DNA of 64,000 nucleotides from Okapia johnstoni. Lineage: Eukaryota > Chordata > Mammalia > Artiodactyla > Giraffidae. The translations under genes and the position numbers were made by a program. Position 1 is the stretch's first letter. Each line of letters starts with the position of its first letter. The notes beneath the pieces are model-generated. The model was given only the letters and a program-made list of their open reading frames with translations. It did no database searches and was not told where the DNA came from. Positions 1 to 12,856 of the stretch are shown here, in pieces. Location of the stretch: NCBI GenBank assembly GCA_024291935.2, contig CM044309.1, positions 95,319,628-95,383,627 on the forward strand. The letters are read 5' to 3'.

Positions 1-370
1 AGCTGTTGCGCAATCATTTTTGCTGTCCTGTTGCCGTATCATCCACAGTATAAATAGCGCTGGCTCCTTTGCCCTTTGTCAAGAATTTGCACAAGTTTAA
101 ATAATATAAGATGCTCTATGGCTTTAATTCATTTATAGAGTTGACTATATTTTTAATGAGCCTTTCTGGGTGTAGATCAAAGAAAAATGCAATTTTTCAG
201 TCCTCCAGAAAGACAAAATCAGGAAGACACTTACTGGCACTTAGGAAAAGGGAAACATCAAAGCACTAGCATGGTTCATCAGCATGCCTCTGAAAACACA
301 CCTTAAAAATACAGGGGGAAAAAACCCTAATCTTTTGAAGATATTTCAGTGCTCATTCCCAGATCTTCAC

Positions 371-585
371 AGGTGGCTCGATGATAAAGTGTAGGCCTGC
401 CAGTGCAGAAGACATAGGAGACTTGGGTTTGATCCCTGGGTCGGGAAGATCCCCTGGAGGAGGAAATGGCAACCCACTCCAGTATTCTTGCCTGGGAAAT
501 CCCATGGATAGAGGAGCCTGGCAGGCTACAGTCCATGGGCTTGCGAAGAGTCAAACACAAGTGAGTGACTGCACACGCATGCCAC
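371..585 (+). repeat. Bov-tA SINE
   Basis: A tRNA-like head (box-B-like GTTTGATCCC) is followed by the Bov-A core with the hallmark words CAACCCACTCCAGTATTCTT and CAGGCTACAGTCCATGGG. It is moderately diverged. Short open frames over it on both strands are SINE artefacts. Confidence 0.93.
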
Positions 586-1114
586 AGAGTTCATTCCCAA
601 AGATGTTTTACTTTCCAAAAGTGAAAATAAAACTATTCTAATTTCTAACTAACGTATCAAGAACTATTCAAAATATAGTAGTTAATATTGTAATGATAGA
701 GTCATAATTTGAAAAGTAAGTTTTGGTTGAATAGCTAAGAGAAGCCTGAATTTTTCAGACTCCTCAGTCTCACTGGTTATTAGCACTTCCCTCCATTTAA
801 GCACTCAGAACTAAAACTGTAAATCAACAAAGATTTATTGAAAAACCTTTGACCTTGGCACAATTAGGCTTATGATAGTTCCTAAAGAAATATGTCACAG
901 TCTTTGAAGAACTTACAAACTTCCTTTGATTAACATGTGTATTGCATGTAGGGTGACATCCTCCTAGAAAACGTAAAATCCTGATCTAAGGCATGTATCT
1001 TTCTCCTTTTCTTCCTTTTAATTCTTTCACTTCCTCCCTCCTTCACATCTTCTGACATTCATGCATTTTTCACACCTGCCAAAGAAGTAATTGCCACATT
1101 CTCTCATAGTATTC

Positions 1115-1389
1115 GGAAAAGGCAGTGGCACCCCACTCCAGTACTCTTCCCTGGAAAATCCCATGGACAGAGGAGCCTGGTAGGCTGCAGTCCATGGGGT
1201 CGCTAAGAGTCGGACATGACTGAGCGACTTCACTTTCACTTTTCACTCTCATGCATTGGAGAAGGAAATGGCAACCCACTCCAGTGTTCTTGCCTGGAGA
1301 ATCCCAGGGACGGCGGAGCCTGGTGGGCTGCCGTCTATGGGGTCGCACAGAGTCAGACACGACTGAAGCAACTTAGCAGCAGCAGCAGA
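1115..1389 (+). repeat. Bov-A2 SINE
   Basis: Two Bov-A units stand in tandem, separated by the linker CTTCACTTTCACTTTTCACT, and end in the characteristic (AGC)n tail at 1376-1388. The units are close to consensus, which suggests a fairly young insertion. Confidence 0.95.
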
Positions 1390-1879
1390 TCATAGTATTC
1401 ACGCATTTGTGCTACTAACATTTATTGATTCACTAATATTTCTAATTTCTGCAATAGGCATAAAAGCTCTAGCAATGCTTGAGGCTGTATTATCCACGTA
1501 CTGGACACGGGGGTGCCAATTTAGATATTTCCATAGACTAGAACACTTTAAGAATAGAAATCACATATTTAGAGGCAACTTATGATATCAAGAAATCAAA
1601 AACAAATAGAGAAATGTATAAAATACAAATGGACTTGAAATATATGGAAAATGCTCTTTCATAATTAAACAAATGGAAATTTAAATTTTAACTAGACAGC
1701 AATTGTTCACCTACCGTGTTGGCAAAGGTACAGATGTTAAAAGGGGTACCATATAATGACATCCATCAACATGTAAGACACCCATCCTTTGGCTCGGAAA
1801 TTTCACTTGGAAGAATTAATCCTATAGATAAACCCTGTGTATGCGTGCTGTGTACCCTTATGGACACTCAGCAGAGAAC

Positions 1880-2635
1880 TGCTTGCTATAATAGTGGCAA
1901 ACTTCACCACGCCCCTACTCACCAGCCTTCTCACCCCTCTCTCACCCAGCCTCCATCTTCTCTCACCTGGACCACAGAAAGAGCATCCTGCCTCATCTTC
2001 TTGTCCCTCGTTCACTCTCACAACATCACAAGAGCCAGAACAATGTTTTTAAAACATAGATAATGTCCTGCTGCTGCTAAAACCTCTCCAGTGCCTTTCC
2101 ATCATGCTAAAAATAAAATCAACACCACTTATCTGGCTTGTAAAGCCCCATCTACCCTGCCTCTGCCTGCCCCTGACATCTCCCATGCCTCTCTGGCCCT
2201 CACCCTCGGTGTTTTTAGACACAGAGGCTTTCTCAAGGTTACTCAGGAACATCCAGCTCATTTATGCTTTAGAGTCTCTGCCTGGACACCTTCCCCTTAG
2301 ATTTCTCACAATGACCCCTTCTCACCCTTAAAAATTCACCTTCAGTGACAGTCCTCAGAGTGGCCTTTGCTGATGACCCCAGGTAGAGCCATGGCCAGGC
2401 ACTCACCTTCTAAGACTTGGTCCCTTTAGCTTTCCTCTTTACATTGTCCATCCTCACCTGGCTGTGTTCCTCTGCATTCCATCATGTATTTGTGTAGATT
2501 CTCCTGTTCCTGTCGGTGAAGAAGAGAACACTGTCAGCTTCATTTGTTGCTATGTTATCAGCAACCAGAGAAAGACCTGCACGTAATAAGTGTTTAGTAA
2601 ATATTTGTTGAGTGATTGAATCAGAAGGGGATGGA
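1880..2635 (+). repeat. L2 LINE 3' remnant, copy 1
   Basis: This C- and T-rich stretch shows typical L2 tail words: AAAACCTCTCCAGTGCCTTTCC near 2078, a segment around 2270-2300 like the L2 phrase ending CTGCCTGGACACCTTCCC, and a closing AATATTTGTTGAGTGATTGAAT. The 5' limit is uncertain. Confidence 0.7.
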
Positions 2636-2764
2636 ACACATCCCAGGATACCCCTCAGATGGAGCACAGTGTGGCTGTTGAAAAGAATGGGATGGTAGAC
2701 AATCCAAGGCTTATCCTCTGACCAAGGCCGCACCATCGCGCAGATCTGGCCTCGGTCTCCCTCC

Positions 2765-3420
2765 CAGACCTTATCTCAGATCCTTGTCCTTGGTCTTCTT
2801 GCTGTACTTGCTGTGCTCCACATGTGCCTCCAGGGCCCGGGTATTTGTTACTCCTGCATCTATACCTGCATCCACCCCATGTGGCTGCCTTGCTCATTCT
2901 GTCAGGTCTCTGCTCAAAAGTCATCTGCTCAGAAAGAGCCTCCCTGACCACTGTCAAAATTCCTCACCCTCTCCCTTTCTCTCCTCAGACCCTGCTTTAT
3001 TTTTCATCATCGTTGTTGTTGTTGTTTAGTCGCTAGGTCCTGTCTGACTCTTTTGCGACCCCATGGACTGTAGCCCGCCAGGCTCCTCTGTCTGTGGGAT
3101 TTCCCAGGCAAGAACACTGGAGTCAGTTGCCATTTCCTCCTCCAGGGGATCTCTGCAGCCCAGGGATAGAACCCTTGTCTCCTGCATTTGCAGTGGATTA
3201 TTTACCATCTGAGCCACCAGGGAAACTCACTTTTATTCAATGCACTTATCTTTTGAAATAGAAGTGCCTGTTTATTTTTGTCCATGTTTGTTACAGGCTT
3301 TCCTGACTACAATATTCCTTGATACTGTTTGTCGTGACCTCCCCAACAAGTAGAGCATTGCCTGGCATAGGGTAGCAGCCAAACAGATATTTGATTGGTG
3401 GGGAATGAATAAATGAATGT
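2765..3420 (+). repeat. L2 LINE 3' remnant, copy 2, split by a SINE
   Basis: A second L2 tail lies directly downstream of the first. It contains GTCTCTGCTCAAAAGTCATC and CCTCCCTGACCACTGTC and ends in GAATGAATAAATGAATG. A reverse Bov-tA at 3011-3228 interrupts it, and the L2 match continues on the far side. Confidence 0.75.
3011..3228 (-). repeat. Bov-tA SINE (reverse) inside L2
   Basis: The reverse complement of Bov-tA runs from a (GTT)n tail end and TAGTCGCTAGGTCCTGTCTG to the tRNA-head complement ending CATCTGAGCCACCAGGGAAA. It splits the second L2 copy, so it is younger than the L2. Confidence 0.93.
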
Positions 3421-4384
3421 ATTCTTGAGTGCAAAAAAAGCAAAGTACTGAATAGTATGCCCATAGAATGCTATGCCAATTGTATTAAAGAAAATGGCCC
3501 ATATATATAACTTCTATGGAAGAAAAATCCAAGAAAACAGCAGGGCTGGCCTCTGCAGTAGGGAACTGAAAGGTTGAGAGGGATTTGAGGAAAAGTTATT
3601 CTTCCTGCAGATCATTATTGTTGACAAGACTGTACTTTTACAAAACATGGGCAGTAATTACTTTTTCCAAAAATTATGTCATATTTGATGGTTTTGCAAG
3701 TTTATGTATTTGAGGCCAAAAGGAAATCAAAGTGCTCATAAATGTTGCTTGAAATGATAAACATTCAATAACCACATCTTTAGTCATCCTATAAACTTGG
3801 CATAGCCCTATGCAGTCTTTGGTTTGGATGTTCATGCATATCTGTGGTTGCAAAAGGTACCTACTGTTGGAAGAGGCATATGTTCCTTAGATACAAAATA
3901 TAAGAGGAGACAGAGATGTGGATCTCTAGCAGAATAAAATCTTCATAAAGGCAACAAGACCCCTGCACATTCTATATGCCAGGAAAAGGGCCTCTGGGCC
4001 CAAGGTACTTTGAATCTGCTTGCAAGGTTGAAATATGCCCTTCTTGTTCAAAAGATAAAAACCCTCTGCCAATAGACTCTCTCCATCCTTGCCTGGCTGA
4101 TTCGGTCAGTGTTTTTTTGGCTCCATCAAATACATGTATCTTACTTTCAGAAAATCCACTCTTTGAATATGTGGATTAATAGGGAAAATATGTAAAAGAG
4201 TGTCAACTTGCTTTAATTAAGGCTCCTTTTAAATACGAAAAGAATAAATATTTAAAATACGATTCGATACCAAAAAATTATACAGAACTTTCAGGAACAC
4301 CATCATTGAACACACAGGTACTCGGTAATTACTTGCTGGTTGGATGAACATACCTATTGAAAATCAGTAGAGTGAAATGGATGA

Positions 4385-4560
4385 GAGCGTGGGTTGGGAT
4401 CCAGATAGCCCTGTGTTTGGATTCTATCTCTGCCATTCATTAGCTGAGTCTGACCTTCAACAAGTGACTTAACCTCTCAAGGCCTCAGTATTTCTTACAG
4501 AAATAAAGTGAATCACTAATGCTACCCTTGTAGTTAGCTGTATTAAATGAAAGCTATAGG
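4385..4560 (+). repeat. MIR SINE
   Basis: The MIR core is recognisable, with words such as CAAGTGACTTAACCTCTCAA followed by a CCTCAGTATTTCTTACAG segment. A plausible MIR tail piece (AATGCCTGACACATAGCAAA) lies at about 4976-4995, beyond an AT-rich stretch and a Bov-tA, so the element was probably split. Confidence 0.8.
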
Positions 4561-4720
4561 CAAATAAAATATATATTTTATCATGTCTTATATTTTATCG
4601 TGTATTATAATATGTATTATTTCCTTCATGTAATTTCTGCCTGAATAGGAGCCAGTAATAACAAAACATAAGTTTTGTTATGTTTTCAGAAATATAATAT
4701 AGGTAGCTATATATAAATAT

Positions 4721-4921
4721 TGGCTTCCCCGGTGGCTTAGTGGTAAAGAATCTGCTTGTCAATGCAGGAGATGCGGGTTCAATCCCTGGGTTGGAAAGAT
4801 ACCCTGGAGGAGGAAATGGCAACCCACTCCAGTAATCTTCCCAGAAAAATCCTGTGGACAGAGGAATCTGGTGGGCTACAGTCCATGGGGTTGCAGAGTC
4901 GGACATGACTGAGCACAAACA
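4721..4921 (+). repeat. Bov-tA SINE
   Basis: A complete tRNA-like head (GGCTTCCCCGGTGGCTTAGT) and Bov-A core end at GACATGACTGAGCACAAAC, followed by a short (CA)n/(TA)n tail. Confidence 0.94.
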
Positions 4922-6751
4922 CACACATATATATAAATATAATTATATACACATATACGTGTAGAGAACCCGCACAATGCCTGACACATAGCAAATGTTT
5001 GGGTAATGGTGGTTCCTGCTGGGAAAAGTAACACAAGATACTCTTGAGAGTTTGACTCTTCATTTTCACATCCACAAAGACCAATTATGTGAATAACATC
5101 CCAGGGCATTTCACTGCACTGTACAGAAAAGGGTAAAAGAATTTGTGTTACTGAGATTTTTATGGCCTTAAAATTATGAGAAAACAATTAACAGGTATGT
5201 AAGTGAATTGTGGCAAGGATTCAACTTGTAACAATGACTAACATCTATTCAGTGTGTGATGATCAGTCATTCTGCAGAGTAAATAGTCTGACTTAATATC
5301 CTCTCCAAGTTTATTTTATAGTATCACTTGCTTCCTACTTTCTTAATTAAAAATATTAAATGCAAATGGTTTATGAAATTTCCCAGACTGGAAGAGAATA
5401 GCAGGTATTTGGAGTGAGAAAGCAAAAATGATACAAACTGCTTCACATTTAGAGACTGAATGAACCCCTCAGATGACCAGAGGTTTCTTCTTTTTCAGTT
5501 TTCTGGCTGTTTTTCTCTTTTCTTGTAGCATTTTGAGTTTGTTTAATGAAGTTGAGACTTCTCACAAAGGGCCTTATAAACACGTGTTATTAGATTTTAA
5601 ATCTGATTTAAAAGTGCCTCTCTCCTACTCCCTGTGAGTAAAGTGACCTTTTTAAATGGAGGGAAGTGGGTTTAGATGACAGTAATGATAAATGCGGTCA
5701 TGTTCACTCAATAAAATAAGGCCCAGTGCATTTGAGGATAAATCAGTGAAATGTACAGCCCCACCTGTCTGTCTCCATCATTCATTTCCACTGTCACTTT
5801 CACAGTGGCTGATGGATCACAGTCGCTGTAAAATTAGACAGCCTTTAATCTCATTTCATCCTGATTAGCTTCTCTTTACCCTTTCCCTCTAACTCACTGA
5901 CTGACACGCTAAAAACTCACACTGGGCTGTATATGAACAGGGAGTACAAACTTCTCTTATGATACCTGCTTGGCAGGGCGAGGCCAGTGTCCACCCCTAG
6001 AGAAATGTGGAAGGAAGTGGGCACGTCTTTCTTGTTATTGAAGATAATCAATAATTGCCATACCCGGTGTCATTTTAAACAGATGTTTTGTCTTGCTCAT
6101 TGCTTTCTTTATTTTGCTTTCCTTAGGGCTTAATCAGAAGTCAAAGCAATGAGATCTTCTGCAAAACTCAAACATTGATTTCATAGCAACATTTTTCTAA
6201 TAGATTTGGAGTGTTTTACATTCATAATCATCTCAAAGGATTTTCTGTGTGTATGTATAGTTTCTTGATTCACAATAATTCAGGAATGAAGATGCTGAAA
6301 GAGCCAAGAAATATAGCATGCAAGGTTTTAAAACAAGAGTAAAAAAATGGTAGATAGATGAAAATATCTTCAAGTAGCCTCTATATGAGCACTTCAAAGA
6401 CCTTGTCTTCTCTTATTTTGAAGGTTTCAATAGTTTAGTGCAATAATTTCATTTGTTTGCACAAAGCTTAACAATAGGGGTAATCAAATGAGAAAGAGGC
6501 TTAAGAATAAATCATGTATTATTTCCTTCACTTAATTTCTGCCTGAATGGGAGCAAGTAAATGACAAGAACAAAACACAACTGTTGTTCCATTTTCAGAG
6601 TCTGTGCTTTATTATTAATATAAAGCTGGACTTCCAGTTAAAAAGAAGATACTACAATTTTTATTATTTATAAAATGTGGGCATTGAATTGACCAAAAAT
6701 TTAAAATAAATACTGGAAGAGTGGTAGTCATAAAGTAAGTTGGTTATATTC
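4922..6751. other. Repeat-poor intronic stretch
   Basis: Apart from a MIR tail near 4976 and a diverged partner of 4611-4692 at 6515-6598, I recognise no gene and no repeat here. The segment at about 5500-6500 reads as ordinary unique sequence and may include conserved noncoding DNA, but nothing in it proves a function. Confidence 0.5.
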
Positions 6752-6897
6752 AGTTCTTTTTATTTTTCCCTTGGCTGCTCAGGGTCTTAGTTGCAACATG
6801 CGAGCATAGGGGATCTAGTTCCCTGACCAGAGATCAAGCCCAGATCCCCTGCATGGGGAGTGCGGAGTCTTAATCCTGGACCACCAGGCAGTTCCCA
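6752..6897 (-). repeat. CHR-type tRNA-Glu SINE (reverse)
   Basis: The reverse complement of the cetartiodactyl CHR SINE is visible: GGCTGCTCAGGGTCTTAGTT, then GATCTAGTTCCCTGACCAGA, ending at the tRNA-head complement CTGGACCACCAGGCAGTTCC. Confidence 0.85.
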
Positions 6898-7687
6898 GTG
6901 GCCTCTGTTCTTAACACTTACATTTCATATGAACAGATGCATCCAGGTGAAACAATCTATTCTGAGTTTACTCTGACCAGATGACATTATGATAAACCAG
7001 AGTAGTACCAGGTTGTTCACAATACACACAGTATACATAATATATGAGTAGCATAGTTTTGTGCTTGGTATTTTGGAATCAGCATCATAATGCAAACAAT
7101 GATGAATTAATTTAAGAAAAGAAGAAAAGGTGTTCAATGTATAACCAGTCACCCAGTTTTAATTGCTCCACAAACTCAACGTACACTTTGCCCCAGTGGA
7201 CTCTGAGAAGTGAAGCCTGCAGGTGCTGTGTGGTTGAAAGTGTTTTCCAAAGAGATAACTGAAGGTTGAGGGGCAGAAGGACATTCCCTAGACGACTCCC
7301 TAAATCACTTGACTTAATTCATGGGCCATGAAAATCCAGGGCACACCCAACTGTTACTCAATCCCAGAAATCCAGGACTTCCATACCAGTGCCGTCTCCC
7401 TTGTGGCTGTTAGTTCAGAAACAGTGAATATTCACAGTAAAAGTGAACACCTCACAAAAATAATGAAAAACTCCTAAAATCCTTTAATAAGAGGCTTAAG
7501 CTCTCTGATTTGCTCTTTCTGGAGCTGTGTTGTAAGGATTCAAAGCTCTGCCAGTTTCTTCTTACTTTTGCTTACATATCTTAGCCAGCATAAGTACATT
7601 CTAAGAAAAATAGAAGATACTAAAAACAAAGTGAAATGAGAGAGATGTATCATCTCAGATAAATTGGGTTATAAGATAGGCTCGTTC
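6898..7687. other. Intronic stretch with nothing recognised
   Basis: No gene, splice-flanked frame or named repeat is visible. The sequence is AT-rich and unique in appearance. Confidence 0.5.
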
Positions 7688-7842
<155 letters not shown>

Positions 7843-8984
7843 CACCACTGGCAAAAGAGTACAGAGTGCGAGCTGGCCCTGACTCATATTGATTTCCCAC
7901 TGCACTGGTTTCTTAAGTGCTCTGTTGATCCGTGTCAAGCAATAAGTTCCCTGGCTGAACATGCATATCACCTCCCCATTTGTCCTCACCTAGATTTAAG
8001 GTGCCCATATGATGAGCTGAACAAGGACATCATTTTTCCTACTGGTGTCACTGGGCCCAAACCGCACTGCCGGCGGTGTGGCAGCTAATGCCGTGTACGT
8101 TTCCATTCGCCATGTGATATAGTAATAGCAGAGACGAACACGGCACTGCACACACAGGCTAACAGGGGTCCTAGTCTGGCCGTGTGTGTCTCCCCAAAGA
8201 ACATGTGCATGGAAACTTATCCAGGGCAACCTGGCTGTGGTGGGTTTTCTGAATCACATCCCCCTCTTCACAGGCACGGCATTCAGGGCAGAGCAGGGCA
8301 AGGCGAGGGGAATGGTATTTGTGACGTTCCTGACAGTTTTTATCTTTGTTCCAGAAGGGCTCTTAAGCAGATAGATAGAAAATGTGTGATTGTGCTGCTA
8401 ATGACATTGTACAGGAAATTAAGCATATACATTTGGAGAAGGCATTAAATCAGCAGGACCTTAATTTAAAAACTTAAAACTGTATGGAAATTCAGCTTGC
8501 TCATTGCTGTGGAATAGAAAACAGCCAAGCACCCTGAGTCTGTTTATGGAAAGATTGCCAGCAAGCCAAGTTTGGGCAGAGCAGCTTAATGGCTCCGAGT
8601 GGATGCTGGGTGATTTCTTCCAAGACGGAACCCCCAGCCCTGACCGTTTGGGAGTGTTATTCATGGTTTTAGACTGCGATCCCCATCATCAGGCAGGTGA
8701 GGAGAACTTAAGAATTGAAAGCAGCCCGACACGTTGTTCTTGACTGATCTGCGGAATAATATTATGTAAAATTCATCCAAAGGGGTGGGGTTGGCAACTG
8801 CTGGAAACACACTGCTGAGCCCTGTGGATTGGGGGGCGCCCCGCTCTGCTGTCTCTGTGCTCTTCTTCCTTCTGACTCAGTCTCATGTTTTGTGCATTTT
8901 GAAGGCACATAACTGGTGAACCAGGGTATCAAGTCCTAAGATGAAAATTTTCATATGTCCTTTTTTTTTCCTTCTCAATTCTAG
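7843..8984. other. Repeat-free intronic block before exon 8985-9074
   Basis: No transposon signature is seen. The block contains scattered CpGs and homeodomain-like TTAATTTAAAA and TAATGACATT words. It ends in a polypyrimidine tract and the acceptor AATTCTAG directly before the exon. Small open frames here lack splice support and are not called. Confidence 0.5.
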
Positions 8985-9074
8985 TCATGCCCTACAACAG
9001 TGCCCATCACTGCGTCGTGGAGGTGGAAAACTTCCTGTTTGTGTTGGGCGGAGAGGACCAATGGAACCCTAATG
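8985..9074 (+). CDS. KLHL14: KLHL14 coding exon 1 of 6 in window (Kelch)
   Basis: This 90-bp exon supplies the last two bases of a split Val codon, 29 whole codons beginning MPYNSAHHC, and the first base of a Gly codon. It encodes the strand-forming hydrophobic run and the GG of a Kelch blade (NFLFVLGG). The acceptor is a polypyrimidine tract ending TTCTAG, and the donor is AATG/GTAACT. The product belongs to the BTB-BACK-Kelch family, many members of which are CUL3 ubiquitin-ligase adaptors. KLHL14 (printor) is reported to bind torsinA. Identification rests on my recognition of the joined protein, not on a database search. A 146-codon antisense frame over this exon is a shadow. Confidence 0.88.
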
Positions 9075-11866
9075 GTAACTATTGAACCAGTTAGCAGTAG
9101 ATGCTCAACAAGTGTGTGATGAGAGGCGCTGGTGGCAATCCATCTTCTAATTACCATGGAAAACATATTTCTGTGCAGCAGGGACAAATGAAGTAGTCGG
9201 TGATGGGGGCTGACAATTGGAGGGAGGGTCAACCGTTGAGCTGGCAGGGGATGGTACGCAGCAGTGCGTTCACTCATGAACTGTCTGGGGATTTGGCTTC
9301 GCCGTGACGCCCAGCCCCCTCTCCTTATCCATCCCCTGAGGAAAGCCCCCAACATAAGCTCAGACTCCCTGGAGGCAGGTAGCAAGCAGCAACTATGAAG
9401 AATTCTCACCACCTTCTCCACTACTTTTCTCCCATTTTATCAGGATAATAACACACAGTTTCAATAAGTAAACATCACCTGCCATCGTGCTGTAGGTAAA
9501 CTTAGCTGAAGTTCCTCTGCAGCCTTTATTACTTAAAGCCTATTCAGGCTACAGCATCTTTTGCAAGGGCTTCATCCACAGATTATCCACCATCTTCCCT
9601 GTTGATGCAATTACTTCGTAATTGTGTCAAAAAGAGAAACTAAACATTTGAATACGCCTGCCAAGCCCAACGCAGGGAGAACACTGCGCCTTGCTGCGCC
9701 TTGCAGAACACGCAAAAGTATCAAGATATTTTTGGAAACTTTGCACGTGAAGGCGGGGTTGCCGTTGTAGCCTTCTCTGTAACAGAGATCATTATGACTG
9801 AGAAACCATAAAACAGCTTGCAGGTACACATTTTTACTTTAAAACCCCAGAACAGCCAGCTGAAATTACATATACTGCATATATTTTATGGTGAATGTTC
9901 TCTTTCAGCATCTCCACCAAGGCAAATTATAGAAAATTGTTACATCTGTTCATTCTAGAAAATCTTAAAGGAAAACAGCCCAGGCTACCCTCCAAGAATA
10001 TTTCTTTGAAGAGAAAGGGACAGTCTTTCTCAAGATCTGCCTTGTTGGCTCATATCTTTCAGTGTTAGAAAGACAGTTTCTGGGCTTTGGGGAGAAACAG
10101 ATTTGGATCAAGAACAAAAATGTTATTTATTATGTCTTCTCTAAGTTCTCTTTGCAATGACAGATTCCATATGTTACCCAAAACAAACAAACAAACAAAA
10201 AAACCCTGGTAGATATGCAATCCACTATTAACTCTCCTGTTTAACCTCTGCTTCACTGGAAGTGATTTGAACAGAGTAGAACGTTTGTAAGAGGAAACAG
10301 TGCACAGTCAGCAGGTTTATCTAAGAAAGAATGTGCAGAATTGTTTTTTGAAAGCCAGATGAAAATTAACACATGACAAGAGAAGGCTGGAAAGTCTTGT
10401 TTCTAATGGCGTTAGTGATAGACTGCTTTGTAATATTCTAATATAAATGCCTATATTTTGTCATGCCCCAACTTACAGAGAATCAATTTACATTTGTCAC
10501 TTACCGATATTAACTACCCAAGAAAAGCTGGGGGAGATTTCCTTTCCTTTCTCCTTCCTTCCCCTCTACCACTGGCTAAAAGCTGCCACTCCTTGCCCCA
10601 CTTTATCTATCACTCAAGTGATAGACAACAATCGTGTCTGGTGCCCGGACATGATAAGAAAAAGAGAGAGAGAGAGAAGTGGAAGAGCTACAAGAAAATG
10701 GAAAAGATGAGAAGAAACTAAGAAGAGTAATCCAGAATTGCATTGCCTGTGGCCACCCCCTCAGGCATCTGAGTGGGGTCAATGAAAGGCACAAGGAGGA
10801 AATAACTGTCTTCATTTTATCTCACCTTCCTCACTCTGCCTCACTCATTCCTTCTGAGATTTATTATCCCCTCTGCACATCCTTTGCCAACTTCAGAACA
10901 TCTTTCTCCTTTTTATCTCTTCATCCTCCATCCTAGCCTCTTTTCCGTACCGCCGACTTTGCCTCTGAAAACTTCCTTCAGTTCCCATCAAAATCACATG
11001 AGTGGTTAGCTCAGCCTTTTCTCTGAGTGATGGTCACTACCATTACCACCCATAAGCAAAGCCAACTGCTGATTTCTACCACCAGTGCTCAGCGTGTGCG
11101 GGTACTATGCCCCATTGCTGAAAGGAGGCTCATGTCTTCCTCCAGATGGAAATTCTAAACCAAGCATCACAGAGAGACATTCTTATCATGGTGGGTATAT
11201 TCTACATTCCTCTTAAAAACATTCATCTTTGGATATATTTGGGAATTAATCTTGGAACATGACTATCAAGAATGACTTTCTACAGGGAAATGATTGTAAA
11301 TTCTACAAAAACTTGATTACAAACCAACTCTAGACGTAATCCTTCCTTGAGTTGGAGCCTCCCTTTGTGAAATCCAAGTCTTTGGGGTCATACTTACTTC
11401 TGGCACTCTTAGCTCTTTCTGTAATCCCCAAATCTTTCTTTAATCCCCAAATAAAACTTGATTCACCACCCAACCAGGCGATCCAAACCCTCCCACGCAA
11501 TCCTTGGCAGTCATGATTTCACATCAACAATATCCCTATAATCCTTAAACTCTCCCCTAAATGTCCCTTCAACTTCTTCTCTAATCAAAGTCTGACTTTT
11601 CTCTGAGAGGACTGTTATCCCAACCACTCTCTCCGATGGAGACTGTGTTCTGTTCCCCACCTTTGCCCTTATACTTCATATTATTGGAGGCAGGTAGCTT
11701 TTCTATTTATTTATTCACCATTCACTATTTCTATTTCTTTAAACTCACCATTTTAAAGGGTGTCTTCAGATTTTGCTTCCTGCTGCCCTTGTATGTAGCA
11801 GCTCCCCAGTATTATCATGGAAATGCCACCTCCTTCACTTTTTCATTGTCTATCATCCCTTCACAC

Positions 11867-12080
11867 CCATGCATGCTAAGTCACTTTAGTCATGTCCGAC
11901 TCTTTGCGACCCCACAGACTGTAGCCCACCAGGCTCCTCTGTCCATGGCATTCTCCAGGCAAGAATACTGGAGTGGGTGGCCATTCCCTTCTCCAGGAGA
12001 TCTTCCCCACCCAGGGATCGAACCCAGGTCTCTTGCATGGCAGGCAGATTCTTTACCATCTGAGCCACCAGGGAAGCGCC
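11867..12080 (-). repeat. Bov-tA SINE (reverse)
   Basis: Reverse Bov-tA, from CTAAGTCACTTTAGTCATGT to CATCTGAGCCACCAGGGAAG. It inserts into the L2 stretch and creates the middle of a spurious 159-codon frame. Confidence 0.95.
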
Positions 12081-12496
12081 TTGTGCCCATACTTCCCTCC
12101 TCACTGAGCTTATAGTCTATTGCCCATCCTTATAGTCACATTAGTGCATAAACCTGCAGCCCTTGTGTCCATCTCTCCTTTTATTCTTGCCTGGTAAAGC
12201 CCTGGTCCTGGTTCAACCCAACTCTTTCCATCTCTCTCCTCCCCTTGAGCAACTAAATGGAGACATAGAAAATCATACAGCCATGCTGGCTACTAGCCAA
12301 CACTACTAAATTTCCCTGGTCAATACGCTCTTCCACCCTCTGGGTTAATTATTTCACACTTTCTCTTTCCTCGGATACTTCTTTCTCCAAAACCGCCCTC
12401 CTCACTCTCAGCTGATAGCCTTGCTTGGTAATTCAGTGAGAATAGAAGCAATCAAACAGTAAAATCTTCACCTTGCTACTACCAAATCCATTGCTA

Positions 12497-12699
12497 CCCA
12501 GATTTTTTTTTTTTTTAACATTTTTGGATGTGAACTATCTTAAAAGTCTTTATTGGATTTGTTACAATATTGCTTCTGTTTTATGTTTTGGTTCTTTGAC
12601 CTCGAGTCATGTGGGGTCCCAGCTCCCCGATCAGGGATTGACCCACCACCCCCTTCATTGGAAGATGAATCTTAACCGTGGGACCACCAGAGAAGTCCC
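12497..12699 (-). repeat. CHR-type SINE (reverse)
   Basis: A poly(T) run at 12503-12516, the complement of the A tail, is followed by GTCTTTATTGGATTTGTTAC and the tRNA-head complement ending GGGACCACCAGAGAAGTCCC. Confidence 0.88.
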
Positions 12700-12713
12700 A
12701 CTACCCATATATT

Positions 12714-12856
12714 TTAGATAGATATATATCTAAATACGTATTTACTTATATATATTTATATATCTAAATATATATTTACTTATATATATTTATATATATA
12801 AGTATATATTTACTTATATATATTTATATATATATTTATATATATATATATATATT
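12714..12856. repeat. AT-rich tandem array
   Basis: A degenerate minisatellite in which the phrase TATTTACTTATATATATTTA recurs about three times. It then decays into pure (TA)n directly against the next SINE. Confidence 0.92.

Noticed and set aside
8981..9421. 146-codon reverse-strand frame
   Set aside because: It is antisense to a KLHL14 coding exon and the following intron, with no independent evidence.
11636..12115. 159-codon forward frame with a hydrophobic start
   Set aside because: The second half is reverse Bov-tA, recognisable by the same peptide words at many loci, and the first half is L2-like pyrimidine-rich DNA.
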